64,000 bases of DNA, taken from positions 1-64,000 of the forward strand of contig CAJYVI010000165.1 in NCBI GenBank assembly GCA_913778145.1, written 5' to 3'. Of the stretch, positions 53,715 through 64,000 are shown in pieces. The translations under genes and the position numbers were made by a program. Under the pieces are notes generated by a model. It did not search any database, was not told where the DNA came from, and worked only from the letters and a program-made list of their open reading frames with translations. This stretch comes from an uncultured Pseudocitrobacter sp. Its GTDB lineage: Bacteria > Pseudomonadota > Gammaproteobacteria > Enterobacterales > Enterobacteriaceae. Positions within the stretch are counted from its first letter, which is position 1. Every line of letters begins with the position of its first letter.

Positions 53715-55522
53715 TAGTAGACATCTCGCTGATAACGGCGCTCTACGCGCAGCTCACTTAAAAATTCATCCGCCGCTTCGGTGTCCATGCCACCAAATTC
53801 GGCAATCACTTCCAGAAGTGCCTGTTCAACGTCTTTCGCCATGCGATTAGCGTCGCCGCAGACATAAATGTGGGCACCGTCATTGATCCAGCGCCACAGT
53901 TCTGCGCCCTGTTCGCGCAGTTTGTCTTGTACGTAAATTTTTTCTTTTTGATCGCGCGACCAGGCGAGATCGATACGTGTCAGCACGCCCTCTTTGACGT
54001 AGCGCTGCCATTCCACCTGGTAGAGGAAATCCTCCGTAAAGTGCGGGTTGCCAAAGAACAGCCAGTTTTTGCCCGGCGCTTCGTCAGCGGCGCGCTGCTG
54101 CATAAAGGCGCGGAACGGCGCGATACCGGTGCCTGGGCCAATCATAATCACCGGGGTTTCCGGGTTAGCGGGCAGGCGGAAGTTGTCGTTATGTTCGATA
54201 AAGACGCGGACTTCACCCTCTTCTTCCACGCGGTCCGCGAGGAAGCTGGAGGCACCACCCGCACGGGCGCGGCCTTCAATGTCATAACGAACGACACCAA
54301 CGGCGACGTGCACTTCACTTTCCACTTCAGCCTGCGATGAGGCGATGGAATAGAGGCGCGGCGTCAGCGGGCGCAGCAGGTTAATCAGCGCTTCAGCATC
54401 AAGCTGTGCCGGAGAGAAACGCACCATATCGACAATCGGCGTGGTCGCGGCGTAATGCTGCAACTTCGCTTTATCGCCCACCAGCGGCAGCAGCGTTTCA
54501 CTGCGGGTAAGCGTGGCATAGTTCTCAACGATATTGGCGGTGTTAACCGTCAGTTCGAAGTGCCACTGTAGCGCTTCGCTCAGGGTCAGCGTTTTGCCGT
54601 CAACGGTGACAGTTTCATCGCCTTTCAGCCACAGCAGTTCGACAAGTTCTTTCACCAGCGCAGGATCATTCTGATACCACACGCCCAGCGCGTCGCCCGG
54701 CTGATAGCGCAGGCCAGAGTCACCTAAGTCAATTTCGATATGGCGAACGTCTTTTTCTGAATCGCGGCTGGTGATTTTCTGGTTAACGGAAAGGCTTGCC
54801 GTCAGCGGCGCTTCTTTGCTGTAGGGGCTGGTGGAAATTTCATTCACGGCGCCAGTGGCGGCAACAGCGGCCTGCGCGGGCGTATCCTTCGGCACACGCG
54901 CTTTCAGCACGTCCACTACACGTGCACGCCATTCGCTGGCGGCAGCCTGATATTCCACATCGGCGTCTACACGGTCGAGCAGACGCTCACCGCCAAGTTC
55001 CGCCAGTTTGCTGTCGAAATCTTTCCCGGCCTGGCAGAAAAATTCATAGGAAGTGTCGCCCAGCCCCAGCACGGCAAATGCGGTGCCATCAAGCTTCGGC
55101 GCTTTTTTCGAGAACAGGAACTTATGCAGCGCCACCGCTTCTTCCGGCGGCTCCCCTTCCCCTTGCGTGGAAGCAACGACAACCAGCAGTTTTTCTGACG
55201 CGATTTGTTTGAATTTATAATCCCCGGCATTCACCAGGTTCACGTTCAGTTTCGCGGCCAGCAAATCGTCACGCAGCGCTTCAGCAACGCGACGGGCGTT
55301 GCCGGTTTGCGAGGCAGAGATAAGTGTAATCGTTGGGGCCGGAACGGCTGTTGGCGTTGCCGCAACGGCTGCAGCGCCAGGCTGCTGATTCAGCACGCCC
55401 CAGAAATAGCCAGAAACCCAGGCAAGCTGGGTCGGTGTTAAGTCAGTCGTGGCCGCCTGAAGGCGTGCCAGTTGCTCCGTATTAAGCGGCAGCAGCGCGG
55501 AAGGGGGGACCTGTGTTGTCAT
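53714..55522 (-). CDS. cysJ: CysJ, sulfite reductase flavoprotein subunit
   Basis: This 602-residue protein (E. coli 599) has a flavodoxin-like FMN domain ([13 protein letters not shown] near 71) and a ferredoxin-NADP reductase-like part with RLYSIASS and [12 protein letters not shown]. It brings NADPH electrons to CysI. It is the first gene of cysJIH. Confidence 0.97.
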   Translation of the reverse strand: MTTQVPPSALLPLNTEQLARLQAATTDLTPTQLAWVSGYFWGVLNQQPGAAAVAATPTAVPAPTITLISASQTGNARRVAEALRDDLLAAKLNVNLVNAGDYKFKQIASEKLLVVVASTQGEGEPPEEAVALHKFLFSKKAPKLDGTAFAVLGLGDTSYEFFCQAGKDFDSKLAELGGERLLDRVDADVEYQAAASEWRARVVDVLKARVPKDTPAQAAVAATGAVNEISTSPYSKEAPLTASLSVNQKITSRDSEKDVRHIEIDLGDSGLRYQPGDALGVWYQNDPALVKELVELLWLKGDETVTVDGKTLTLSEALQWHFELTVNTANIVENYATLTRSETLLPLVGDKAKLQHYAATTPIVDMVRFSPAQLDAEALINLLRPLTPRLYSIASSQAEVESEVHVAVGVVRYDIEGRARAGGASSFLADRVEEEGEVRVFIEHNDNFRLPANPETPVIMIGPGTGIAPFRAFMQQRAADEAPGKNWLFFGNPHFTEDFLYQVEWQRYVKEGVLTRIDLAWSRDQKEKIYVQDKLREQGAELWRWINDGAHIYVCGDANRMAKDVEQALLEVIAEFGGMDTEAADEFLSELRVERRYQRDVY

Positions 55523-55825
55523 GCTTGTTATGTTCCAGTATCAAAGCTGTTTCAAATCGGGAAAAACAAAACTGAATGTAAGGTTAACGAGCGGGATAAT
55601 AACAATTAAAGAAGGGTTGGAAATATCAAATAACCAAATGGACTAACCTAATTTCCAGGTAGTTTATAGCAATAAAACCGATTGGATAACTTATTGATAT
55701 AGTTGGCAAAGGAAGCATGGACACAATCCATTACGCTCTTCACGTCCATTTGTGAGTTTTAGTTAATGATAAAAAATGTGCTTTCCGGTACTATGCGGCG
55801 GTTTTTTCCGCAAGACTGAGAGTTC
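55523..55825. promoter_or_regulatory. Divergent promoter region of cysJIH and queD
   Basis: This AT-rich gap of 303 bp must hold the CysB-dependent cysJ promoter and the queD promoter. A direct or inverted CysB array could lie around 55665-55705, but no exact site can be fixed by eye. Confidence 0.4.
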
Positions 55826-56191
55826 ATGATGTCCACCACACTGTTTAAAGATTTCACTTTTGAAGCCGCTCACCGTTTGCCTCACGTACCCGAGGGGCAT
55901 AAGTGCGGTCGCCTGCACGGCCACTCCTTTATGGTGCGCCTTGAGATTACGGGTGAAGTCGATCCGCATACCGGTTGGATCATGGATTTCGCCGAACTGA
56001 AAGCGGCGTTTAAACCGACGTACGATCGTCTGGATCACTACTATCTGAATGATATTCCCGGCCTTGAAAATCCGACCAGTGAAGTGCTGTCGCGCTGGAT
56101 TTGGGAACAGGTAAAACCGGTCGTGCCGTTGCTAAGCGCAGTGATGGTGAAAGAGACCTGTACGGCGGGTTGTGTTTATCGCGGCGAATAA
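55826..56191 (+). CDS. queD: QueD, 6-carboxy-tetrahydropterin synthase
   Basis: This 121-residue enzyme does an early step of queuosine synthesis. The zinc ligands are His16, His31 and His33 and the catalytic cysteine is Cys27 ([18 protein letters not shown]). QueE, the next enzyme, is encoded about 0.9 kb downstream on the other strand. Confidence 0.97.
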   Translation: MMSTTLFKDFTFEAAHRLPHVPEGHKCGRLHGHSFMVRLEITGEVDPHTGWIMDFAELKAAFKPTYDRLDHYYLNDIPGLENPTSEVLSRWIWEQVKPVVPLLSAVMVKETCTAGCVYRGE

Positions 56192-56347
56192 GAGCGATTG
56201 ATATGCGTGTATTCCTGCGGGGATATGCGCATGCAAACTTCGAAAACGTTTCTCCTGGCGAGCATTGCTGATTCAATTTTTAGACGTAAGGATTGTTGGA
56301 ATCAATTGCTATTTTTTTATCCGTAATACAGTTTGATGCTGAGTCTG

Positions 56348-56421
56348 TAGCAGGTACGTTTAACGGTAAATCGGCAGGCACAGAGTGCCATGTTTATGTG
56401 GGTTCGACTCCCATCCCGCTA
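56348..56421 (+). other. tRNA-like sequence, possible tRNA relic
   Basis: The 74 bases can fold as a rough cloverleaf. The acceptor arms TAGCAGG/CCCGCTA pair at six of seven places. A D-arm with GG in the loop comes next. The T-arm is perfect: GTGGG-TTCGACT-CCCAT. The anticodon arm is defective (GGCAG/GTGCC with a mismatch and C where U33 is needed), and no CCA follows. It is probably a decayed tRNA or a fragment left by an integrated element. Confidence 0.4.
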
Positions 56422-56557
56422 TAGGCTCCCTCCTCATTTTCCCCTCATTGTATTGACTATTTGCGCTTTAGATTAGGCGGGTTCTTACTGGCGTTTATTG
56501 CGTACGACCATGGAAATGAAGATATGGGGGGTAGTGTAGTGCACCGTATTGATATTG

Positions 56558-56769
56558 CGGTATATCCCCGCTGGCGCGGGGAACACAAAGTATTGTTGAA
56601 GCTGTACCCGGCTGAGACCGGTTTATCCCCGCTGGCGCGGGGAACTCATCATCACTTGAAACCTAACTTGATCACTCGTCGGTTTATCCCCGCTGGCGCG
56701 GGGAACTCTCAGCTGATGATTTGGCCGACGTCGAGATCACCGGTTTATCCCCGCTGGCGCGGGGAACTC
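56558..56769 (-). CRISPR. Type I-E CRISPR array, 4 repeats and 3 spacers, no cas genes
   Basis: Repeats of 29 bp lie at 56558, 56619, 56680 and 56741, with three spacers of 32 bp each. In transcript direction (minus) the repeat begins GAGTTCCCCGCGCCAGCGGG. The leftmost repeat has changed bases (CGGTATATCC and AACAC) and is the old, distal end. The leader is on the right: the motif GTAGGTTAGCGTTAGA next to the first repeat resembles the E. coli I-E leader end. No cas gene is present within the window. Confidence 0.95.
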
Positions 56770-57040
56770 TCTAACGCTAACCTACTGTTTAAAAACACCT
56801 TATTCACCCCAAAACATCCCACCTACGTTCCCCATCAATTTCTTTCACAAATCCGCATTATTAAGGAGCAACTAACTCATTAATTTCAATGAATAAACCT
56901 TCAGCCTTGTTAAAGTCAGCTAAAAAACACCAAAAGCACTCGACAGAGTTTCGCGCGTTCGGCAAAAGGTCGCTGAGAAAAATATGGGAATGACGACAAG
57001 CATCCCACTTTAGAGGGAAAAATCTATGAGGAAGGTGCGA
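56770..57040 (-). promoter_or_regulatory. CRISPR leader and gene-free AT-rich stretch
   Basis: AT-rich sequence right of the last repeat that should act as the array leader. It reads toward the array on the minus strand. No gene is visible. Confidence 0.55.
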
Positions 57041-57066
57041 AAACGGACAGCCAAAGCTATCCGTTT
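57041..57066. terminator. Hairpin downstream of queE
   Basis: AAACGGACAGC-CAAA-GCTATCCGTTT has one mismatch in the stem and A/T ends on both strands. Confidence 0.6.
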
Positions 57067-57114
57067 ATCATCAACTTATCTCCAACCATGACCATGGCCA
57101 GCGGTAAGGAAAAA

Positions 57115-57786
57115 TCAGGCGATGTTCAAATACTTATGCGTCTGCATCGACAAACGCCAGTTGCGCGCGATACAGGTTTCAATGCACAGACGGGTCGCGT
57201 CATCTTTCTGGCTAATCGGCTGCAGGGCAATCACACGCTGTTTATCGTCCGTAAGCGTCTCCAGCAGCTCGTCCAGCGCTTCGATATCGCGCACGCGGCC
57301 TACCGGGTGCTTGATTTCATCGGCTCGCTCCAGCGCCTGTGACAGCACGTCATAGCCACCGCGCATATTCACTTTCGGGGATACCGTTACCCAGGTGGTA
57401 TGCGAGCAACGCACTTCATGGGTGCCGCTAGTTTCAATCTGGCAGCTATAGCCGTTTTGCTCAAGCAGCGTTGTCAGCGGGGTGAGATCGTGAATGCACG
57501 GTTCGCCACCGGTGATGACAACATGCTTCGCCGTCCAGCCCTGACGGGCAATAGCGGTTAACAGATCGTCTTCCCCTGCCGCGCCCCATTTATCGCTCTC
57601 TTTGGTTTTTGCCAGGATGCTGAACAGAGACACTTCCCGATCGCTAAGTTTTTCCCAGGTATGCTTGGTATCACACCAGGCGCAGCCCACCGGGCATCCC
57701 TGTAAACGAATAAAGATAGCGGGAACGCCAGTGAAGTAACCCTCGCCTTGCAGGGTCTGGAACATTTCATTAATCGGGTACTGCAT
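57115..57786 (-). CDS. queE: QueE, 7-carboxy-7-deazaguanine synthase
   Basis: This 223-residue radical SAM enzyme has the cluster cysteines C31, C35 and C38 (GCPVGCAWCDT). It makes CDG for queuosine. A second ATG two codons upstream (57792) is possible. Confidence 0.96.
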   Translation of the reverse strand: MQYPINEMFQTLQGEGYFTGVPAIFIRLQGCPVGCAWCDTKHTWEKLSDREVSLFSILAKTKESDKWGAAGEDDLLTAIARQGWTAKHVVITGGEPCIHDLTPLTTLLEQNGYSCQIETSGTHEVRCSHTTWVTVSPKVNMRGGYDVLSQALERADEIKHPVGRVRDIEALDELLETLTDDKQRVIALQPISQKDDATRLCIETCIARNWRLSMQTHKYLNIA

Positions 57787-57873
57787 AATCATCTCTGTAA
57801 AAGGGGTATGCGGTAATTATCGCAGATTTATGCGGGAGGGTCATGTTTGCCCGTGCATTCTCTTACAGGCATA

Positions 57874-57898
57874 AAAAAACCCGCCGAAGCGGGTTTTT
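57874..57898 (-). terminator. Terminator of eno
   Basis: AACCCGC-TTCG-GCGGGTT followed by TTTTT on the minus strand is a classic UUCG-loop terminator about 25 bp after the eno stop. Confidence 0.92.
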
Positions 57899-57922
57899 AT
57901 CAAGAGTTAAAAAGCGGGGCGA

Positions 57923-59272
<1,350 letters not shown>

Positions 59273-59303
59273 TCATGGGGCGTTGCCGTTCTAACTTTTT
59301 TAC

Positions 59304-61290
<1,987 letters not shown>

Positions 61291-62082
61291 TTAGAGATCA
61301 TGTTCCTGTCGTTTTACCTCCTGCCATACCTCTTCCATGGTATCGAGGTCTACTCCAGTCATTTCCAGGCCCCTGGCGGCGACGATTCGTTCAACTTCAC
61401 GAAAACGGCGCTCAAATTTCAGGTTGGCCTTTTGCAGCGCGGTTTCGGCTTTTACACCTAAATGGCGAGAAAGATTCACCGTGGCGAACAACAGATCCCC
61501 CACTTCCTCTTCCAGTTTGGCTTCATCAATCACCGCCTGCTTTGCTTCGTGCATCACTTCGTCGATTTCTTCATGCACTTTATCCAGAACCGGGCCGAGC
61601 GTATCCCAGTCAAAACCAACCGCCGAGCAGCGTTTCTGAATTTTGTGCGCGCGCATTAACGCCGGGAAGCTGTGCGGAATATCATCCAGCGCGGAGGTCT
61701 GCGCTTTTTCAGCGCGTTCGGCGGTTTTGATTTGCTCCCAGCGCGCCAGGACTTCGCTGCTGTTGCCGGCGGTTGCATCACCAAAGATATGCGGGTGACG
61801 ACGCTCTAATTTGTCGCTGATGGCTGCACAGATATCATTGAAGTCAAAGCGCCCCTCTTCCTGCGCCATTTGGGCGTAAAACACCACCTGGAACAACAGG
61901 TCGCCGAGTTCACCGCGCAGGTCGTCAAAGTCTTCACGGGCAATAGCGTCGAGCACTTCGTAAGTTTCTTCCAGGGTGTATGGCGCGATGGTGCTGAAGG
62001 TTTGTTCTTTATCCCACGGGCAGCCGGTTTCAGGGTCGCGCAGGCGCTGCATGATGGTGAGAAGGCGGGTGATTTGGTCCAT
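61291..62082 (-). CDS. mazG: MazG, nucleoside triphosphate pyrophosphohydrolase
   Basis: This 263-residue protein has two MazG domains with the EExxE..D metal motif (EEIDEV ... EEVGDLLFA, and ELGDLLFQ in the first). It hydrolyses NTPs and in E. coli lowers ppGpp levels. In E. coli mazEF separates it from relA; here only repeats do. Confidence 0.96.
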   Translation of the reverse strand: MDQITRLLTIMQRLRDPETGCPWDKEQTFSTIAPYTLEETYEVLDAIAREDFDDLRGELGDLLFQVVFYAQMAQEEGRFDFNDICAAISDKLERRHPHIFGDATAGNSSEVLARWEQIKTAERAEKAQTSALDDIPHSFPALMRAHKIQKRCSAVGFDWDTLGPVLDKVHEEIDEVMHEAKQAVIDEAKLEEEVGDLLFATVNLSRHLGVKAETALQKANLKFERRFREVERIVAARGLEMTGVDLDTMEEVWQEVKRQEHDL

Positions 62083-62112
62083 GTAAAATCCTGGAAAATT
62101 GAAAAGATGTAA

Positions 62113-62177
62113 GCCGGATAAGGCGAAGCCGCATCCGGCGTTGCGATAGTGCCGGATGCGGCTTCGCCTTATCCGGC
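62113..62177. repeat. Perfect inverted REP pair between relA and mazG
   Basis: Two 27-bp REP units, GCCGGATAAGGCGAAGCCGC..., are exact reverse complements with 11 bases between them. They are placed where E. coli has mazEF. Confidence 0.9.
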
Positions 62178-62187
62178 CTACGGGATA

Positions 62188-64000
62188 TTAACCGCCGTGC
62201 AGACGCCGCGCGTCTATCACATCCGGCACCTGGTTCAGTTTGCCGAGCACGCGGCCCAGAACCTGCAGGTTGTAGATTTCAATGGTCATGTCGATGGTCG
62301 CCATCTGCTGCTTAGTATCGCTGCGGCTGGCAACGCCGAGAACATTGACCTTTTCGTTGGCGAGGATCGTGGTGATATCGCGCAGCAGGCCGCTACGGTC
62401 GTTCGCCGTGACGCGCACCACCAGCGAGTAGCCCGCGGAGTAGCTTTCGCCCCATACGGCGTCCACCAGGCGTTCCGGCGCATGCGCGCGCAGTTCGACC
62501 AACTGTTCGCAGTCGGCACGGTGTACGGAGATCCCTCGTCCCTGGGTGATAAAGCCAACAATCTCATCGCCCGGAATAGGCTGGCAGCAGCGCGCAATGT
62601 GGTGCATCAGGTTACCGACGCCTTCCACCACCACTCGGCCATTGTCCTTGCTGCGGTTTTGCGGCGTGTAGGTTTTCTGCTGCAGCTGTTTCAGCGCCGC
62701 CGCGTCTTCTTCCGCCGCGCTCGGTTTGTTGAACTGCGCCTGCAGGAAGTTGACCATCTGGTTGAGACGAATGTCGCCGCCGCCAATCGCCGCTAACAGC
62801 TCTTCCACGTCGTTGAAGTTGTAGCGCGGCAGCAGATGTTTTTCCGCTTCCTTCAGACTGATGCCCAAATGCTCAAGCTCGTCATCCAGAATTTGACGCC
62901 CGGCCAGCACGTTTTTATCACGATCCTGTTTACGGAACCAGGCGTGAATTTTCGAGCGCCCGCGGCTGGTTGTAACGTAGCCCAGGTTCGGGTTCAGCCA
63001 GTCACGGCTCGGGTTCGGCTGTTTCTGGGTGATAATTTCAATCTGATCGCCCATCTGCAACTGATAGGTGAACGGCACGATGCGTCCGCCAATTTTCGCA
63101 CCGATGCAGCGGTGACCGACATCACTGTGGATGTGATAGGCGAAATCAAGCGGCGTCGACCCTGCCGGTAAATCGACAACATCACCTTTCGGTGTAAACA
63201 CATACACGCGGTCGTCAAAGACCTGACTGCGCACTTCGTCGAGCATTTCGCCGGAGTCGGCCATCTCTTCCTGCCACGCAATCAGCTTACGCAGCCAGGC
63301 GATGCGGTCTTCGTGGCCGCTACGCGGGCCAGGTGCCGCCGTGCCCTCTTTGTATTTCCAGTGCGCGGCGACGCCCAGCTCGGCATCTTCGTGCATCTGT
63401 TTGGTACGGATCTGAATCTCAATCGTTTTGCCACCCGGCCCCAGCACCACGGTGTGGATGGACTGATAACCGTTCGGTTTCGGGTTGGCAACATAGTCGT
63501 CAAATTCATCCGGCAGGTGGCGATAGTGAGTGTGTACTATCCCCAGCGCGGCGTAGCAGTCCTGCAAACGCTCGGCGACGATGCGCACCGCACGCACATC
63601 AAACAGCTCATCAAACGCGAGCTGTTTTTTCTGCATTTTGCGCCAGATGCTGTAGATGTGTTTCGGTCGCCCGTACACTTCCGCTTTTACGCCTTCGGTT
63701 TTCATCTCGGCGCGCAGGTGCCCCACAAACTCAGAAATATAGTGTTCGCGGTCGATACGACGTTCGTGCAGCAGTTTGGCAATGCGCTTATACTCCGCCG
63801 GATGCAGGTAGCGGAAGCAGTAGTCTTCCAGCTCCCACTTCAACTGGCCGATACCGAGTCGGTTCGCCAGCGGCGCGTAGATGTTGGTACACTCTTTCGC
63901 GGCCAGCACGCGTTCATCTTCCGGCGCGTCTTTCACTTCACGCAGATGGGCAATGCGCTCTGCCAGTTTGATAACCACGCAGCGGAAATCGTCGACCATC
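62188..64000 (-). CDS. relA: RelA, (p)ppGpp synthetase I (5' end off window)
   Basis: This covers the last 603 residues of about 744. It starts inside the degenerate HD region (MVDDFRC is internal). Seen are the synthetase domain with YGRPKHIYSIW and HTHYRHLPDEFDDYVANPKPNGYQ, TGS (VYVFTPKGDVVDLP), a zinc-finger-like CC part (HHIARCCQPIPGD) and a C-terminal ACT domain. It makes ppGpp on ribosomes under amino-acid starvation. Confidence 0.97.
   Translation of the reverse strand, partial: MVDDFRCVVIKLAERIAHLREVKDAPEDERVLAAKECTNIYAPLANRLGIGQLKWELEDYCFRYLHPAEYKRIAKLLHERRIDREHYISEFVGHLRAEMKTEGVKAEVYGRPKHIYSIWRKMQKKQLAFDELFDVRAVRIVAERLQDCYAALGIVHTHYRHLPDEFDDYVANPKPNGYQSIHTVVLGPGGKTIEIQIRTKQMHEDAELGVAAHWKYKEGTAAPGPRSGHEDRIAWLRKLIAWQEEMADSGEMLDEVRSQVFDDRVYVFTPKGDVVDLPAGSTPLDFAYHIHSDVGHRCIGAKIGGRIVPFTYQLQMGDQIEIITQKQPNPSRDWLNPNLGYVTTSRGRSKIHAWFRKQDRDKNVLAGRQILDDELEHLGISLKEAEKHLLPRYNFNDVEELLAAIGGGDIRLNQMVNFLQAQFNKPSAAEEDAAALKQLQQKTYTPQNRSKDNGRVVVEGVGNLMHHIARCCQPIPGDEIVGFITQGRGISVHRADCEQLVELRAHAPERLVDAVWGESYSAGYSLVVRVTANDRSGLLRDITTILANEKVNVLGVASRSDTKQQMATIDMTIEIYNLQVLGRVLGKLNQVPDVIDARRLHGG

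Noticed and set aside
55523-55825. A riboswitch before queD
   Set aside because: No preQ1-type stem-loop or conserved core could be found by eye, and E. coli queD has none.
56461-56883. 140-codon frame on the plus strand
   Set aside because: It runs through the CRISPR repeats; the repeated YPRWRGE-type peptide is only a translation of the repeats.

Overview
The window is a chromosomal segment of an enterobacterium. Almost every core gene matches its Escherichia coli counterpart in length, motifs and order: hypF/hydN, asc, hyc, hyp, fhlA, mutS, rpoS, nlpD-pcm-surE-truD, ispFD-ftsB, cysDNC, iap, cysHIJ, queD/queE, eno, pyrG, mazG, relA. The order departs from E. coli K-12 in several places. 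An fdhF sits between hydN and hypF, pflDC lies beside fhlA, a second cysG lies in the cysDNC operon, and there is no cas operon and no mazEF. This fits Citrobacter or a close relative, but the species cannot be fixed from the sequence alone.

Region 1 (1-23 kb) is a formate/hydrogen block. It holds hydN-fdhF-hypF (hypF cut by the left edge), the beta-glucoside asc genes, the hyc operon for formate hydrogenlyase, the divergent hypABCDE maturation operon, and the activator gene fhlA. Sigma-54 type GG-N10-GC promoters stand before hydN, hycA and hypA. Repeated FhlA-like palindromes lie beside them. The FdhF encoded here has cysteine, not selenocysteine, at active-site position 140.

Region 2 (23-38 kb) is the most variable part. 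It carries a Mop-like molybdate protein, the glycyl-radical pair pflD-pflC, ygbA behind an NsrR-like site, a 920-residue autotransporter, mutS, an AT-rich Sel1-repeat protein, pphB, a hydroxyarylic acid decarboxylase operon (kpdBCD), and a divergent MarR regulator with two matching palindromes in the shared promoter region.

Region 3 (38-49.5 kb) is conserved: rpoS, nlpD, pcm, surE, truD, ispF, ispD, ftsB, ygbE, then the sulfate-activation operon cysG-cysD-cysN-cysC.

Region 4 (49.5-57 kb) has iap, a chromosomal hok/sok type I toxin-antitoxin locus where E. coli has CRISPR1 and cas genes, then cysJIH and queD. Next come a tRNA-like sequence and a four-repeat type I-E CRISPR array with no cas genes nearby.

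Region 5 (57-64 kb) is queE, eno, pyrG, mazG and relA, with relA cut by the right edge. A perfect inverted REP pair occupies the place that mazEF has in E. coli.
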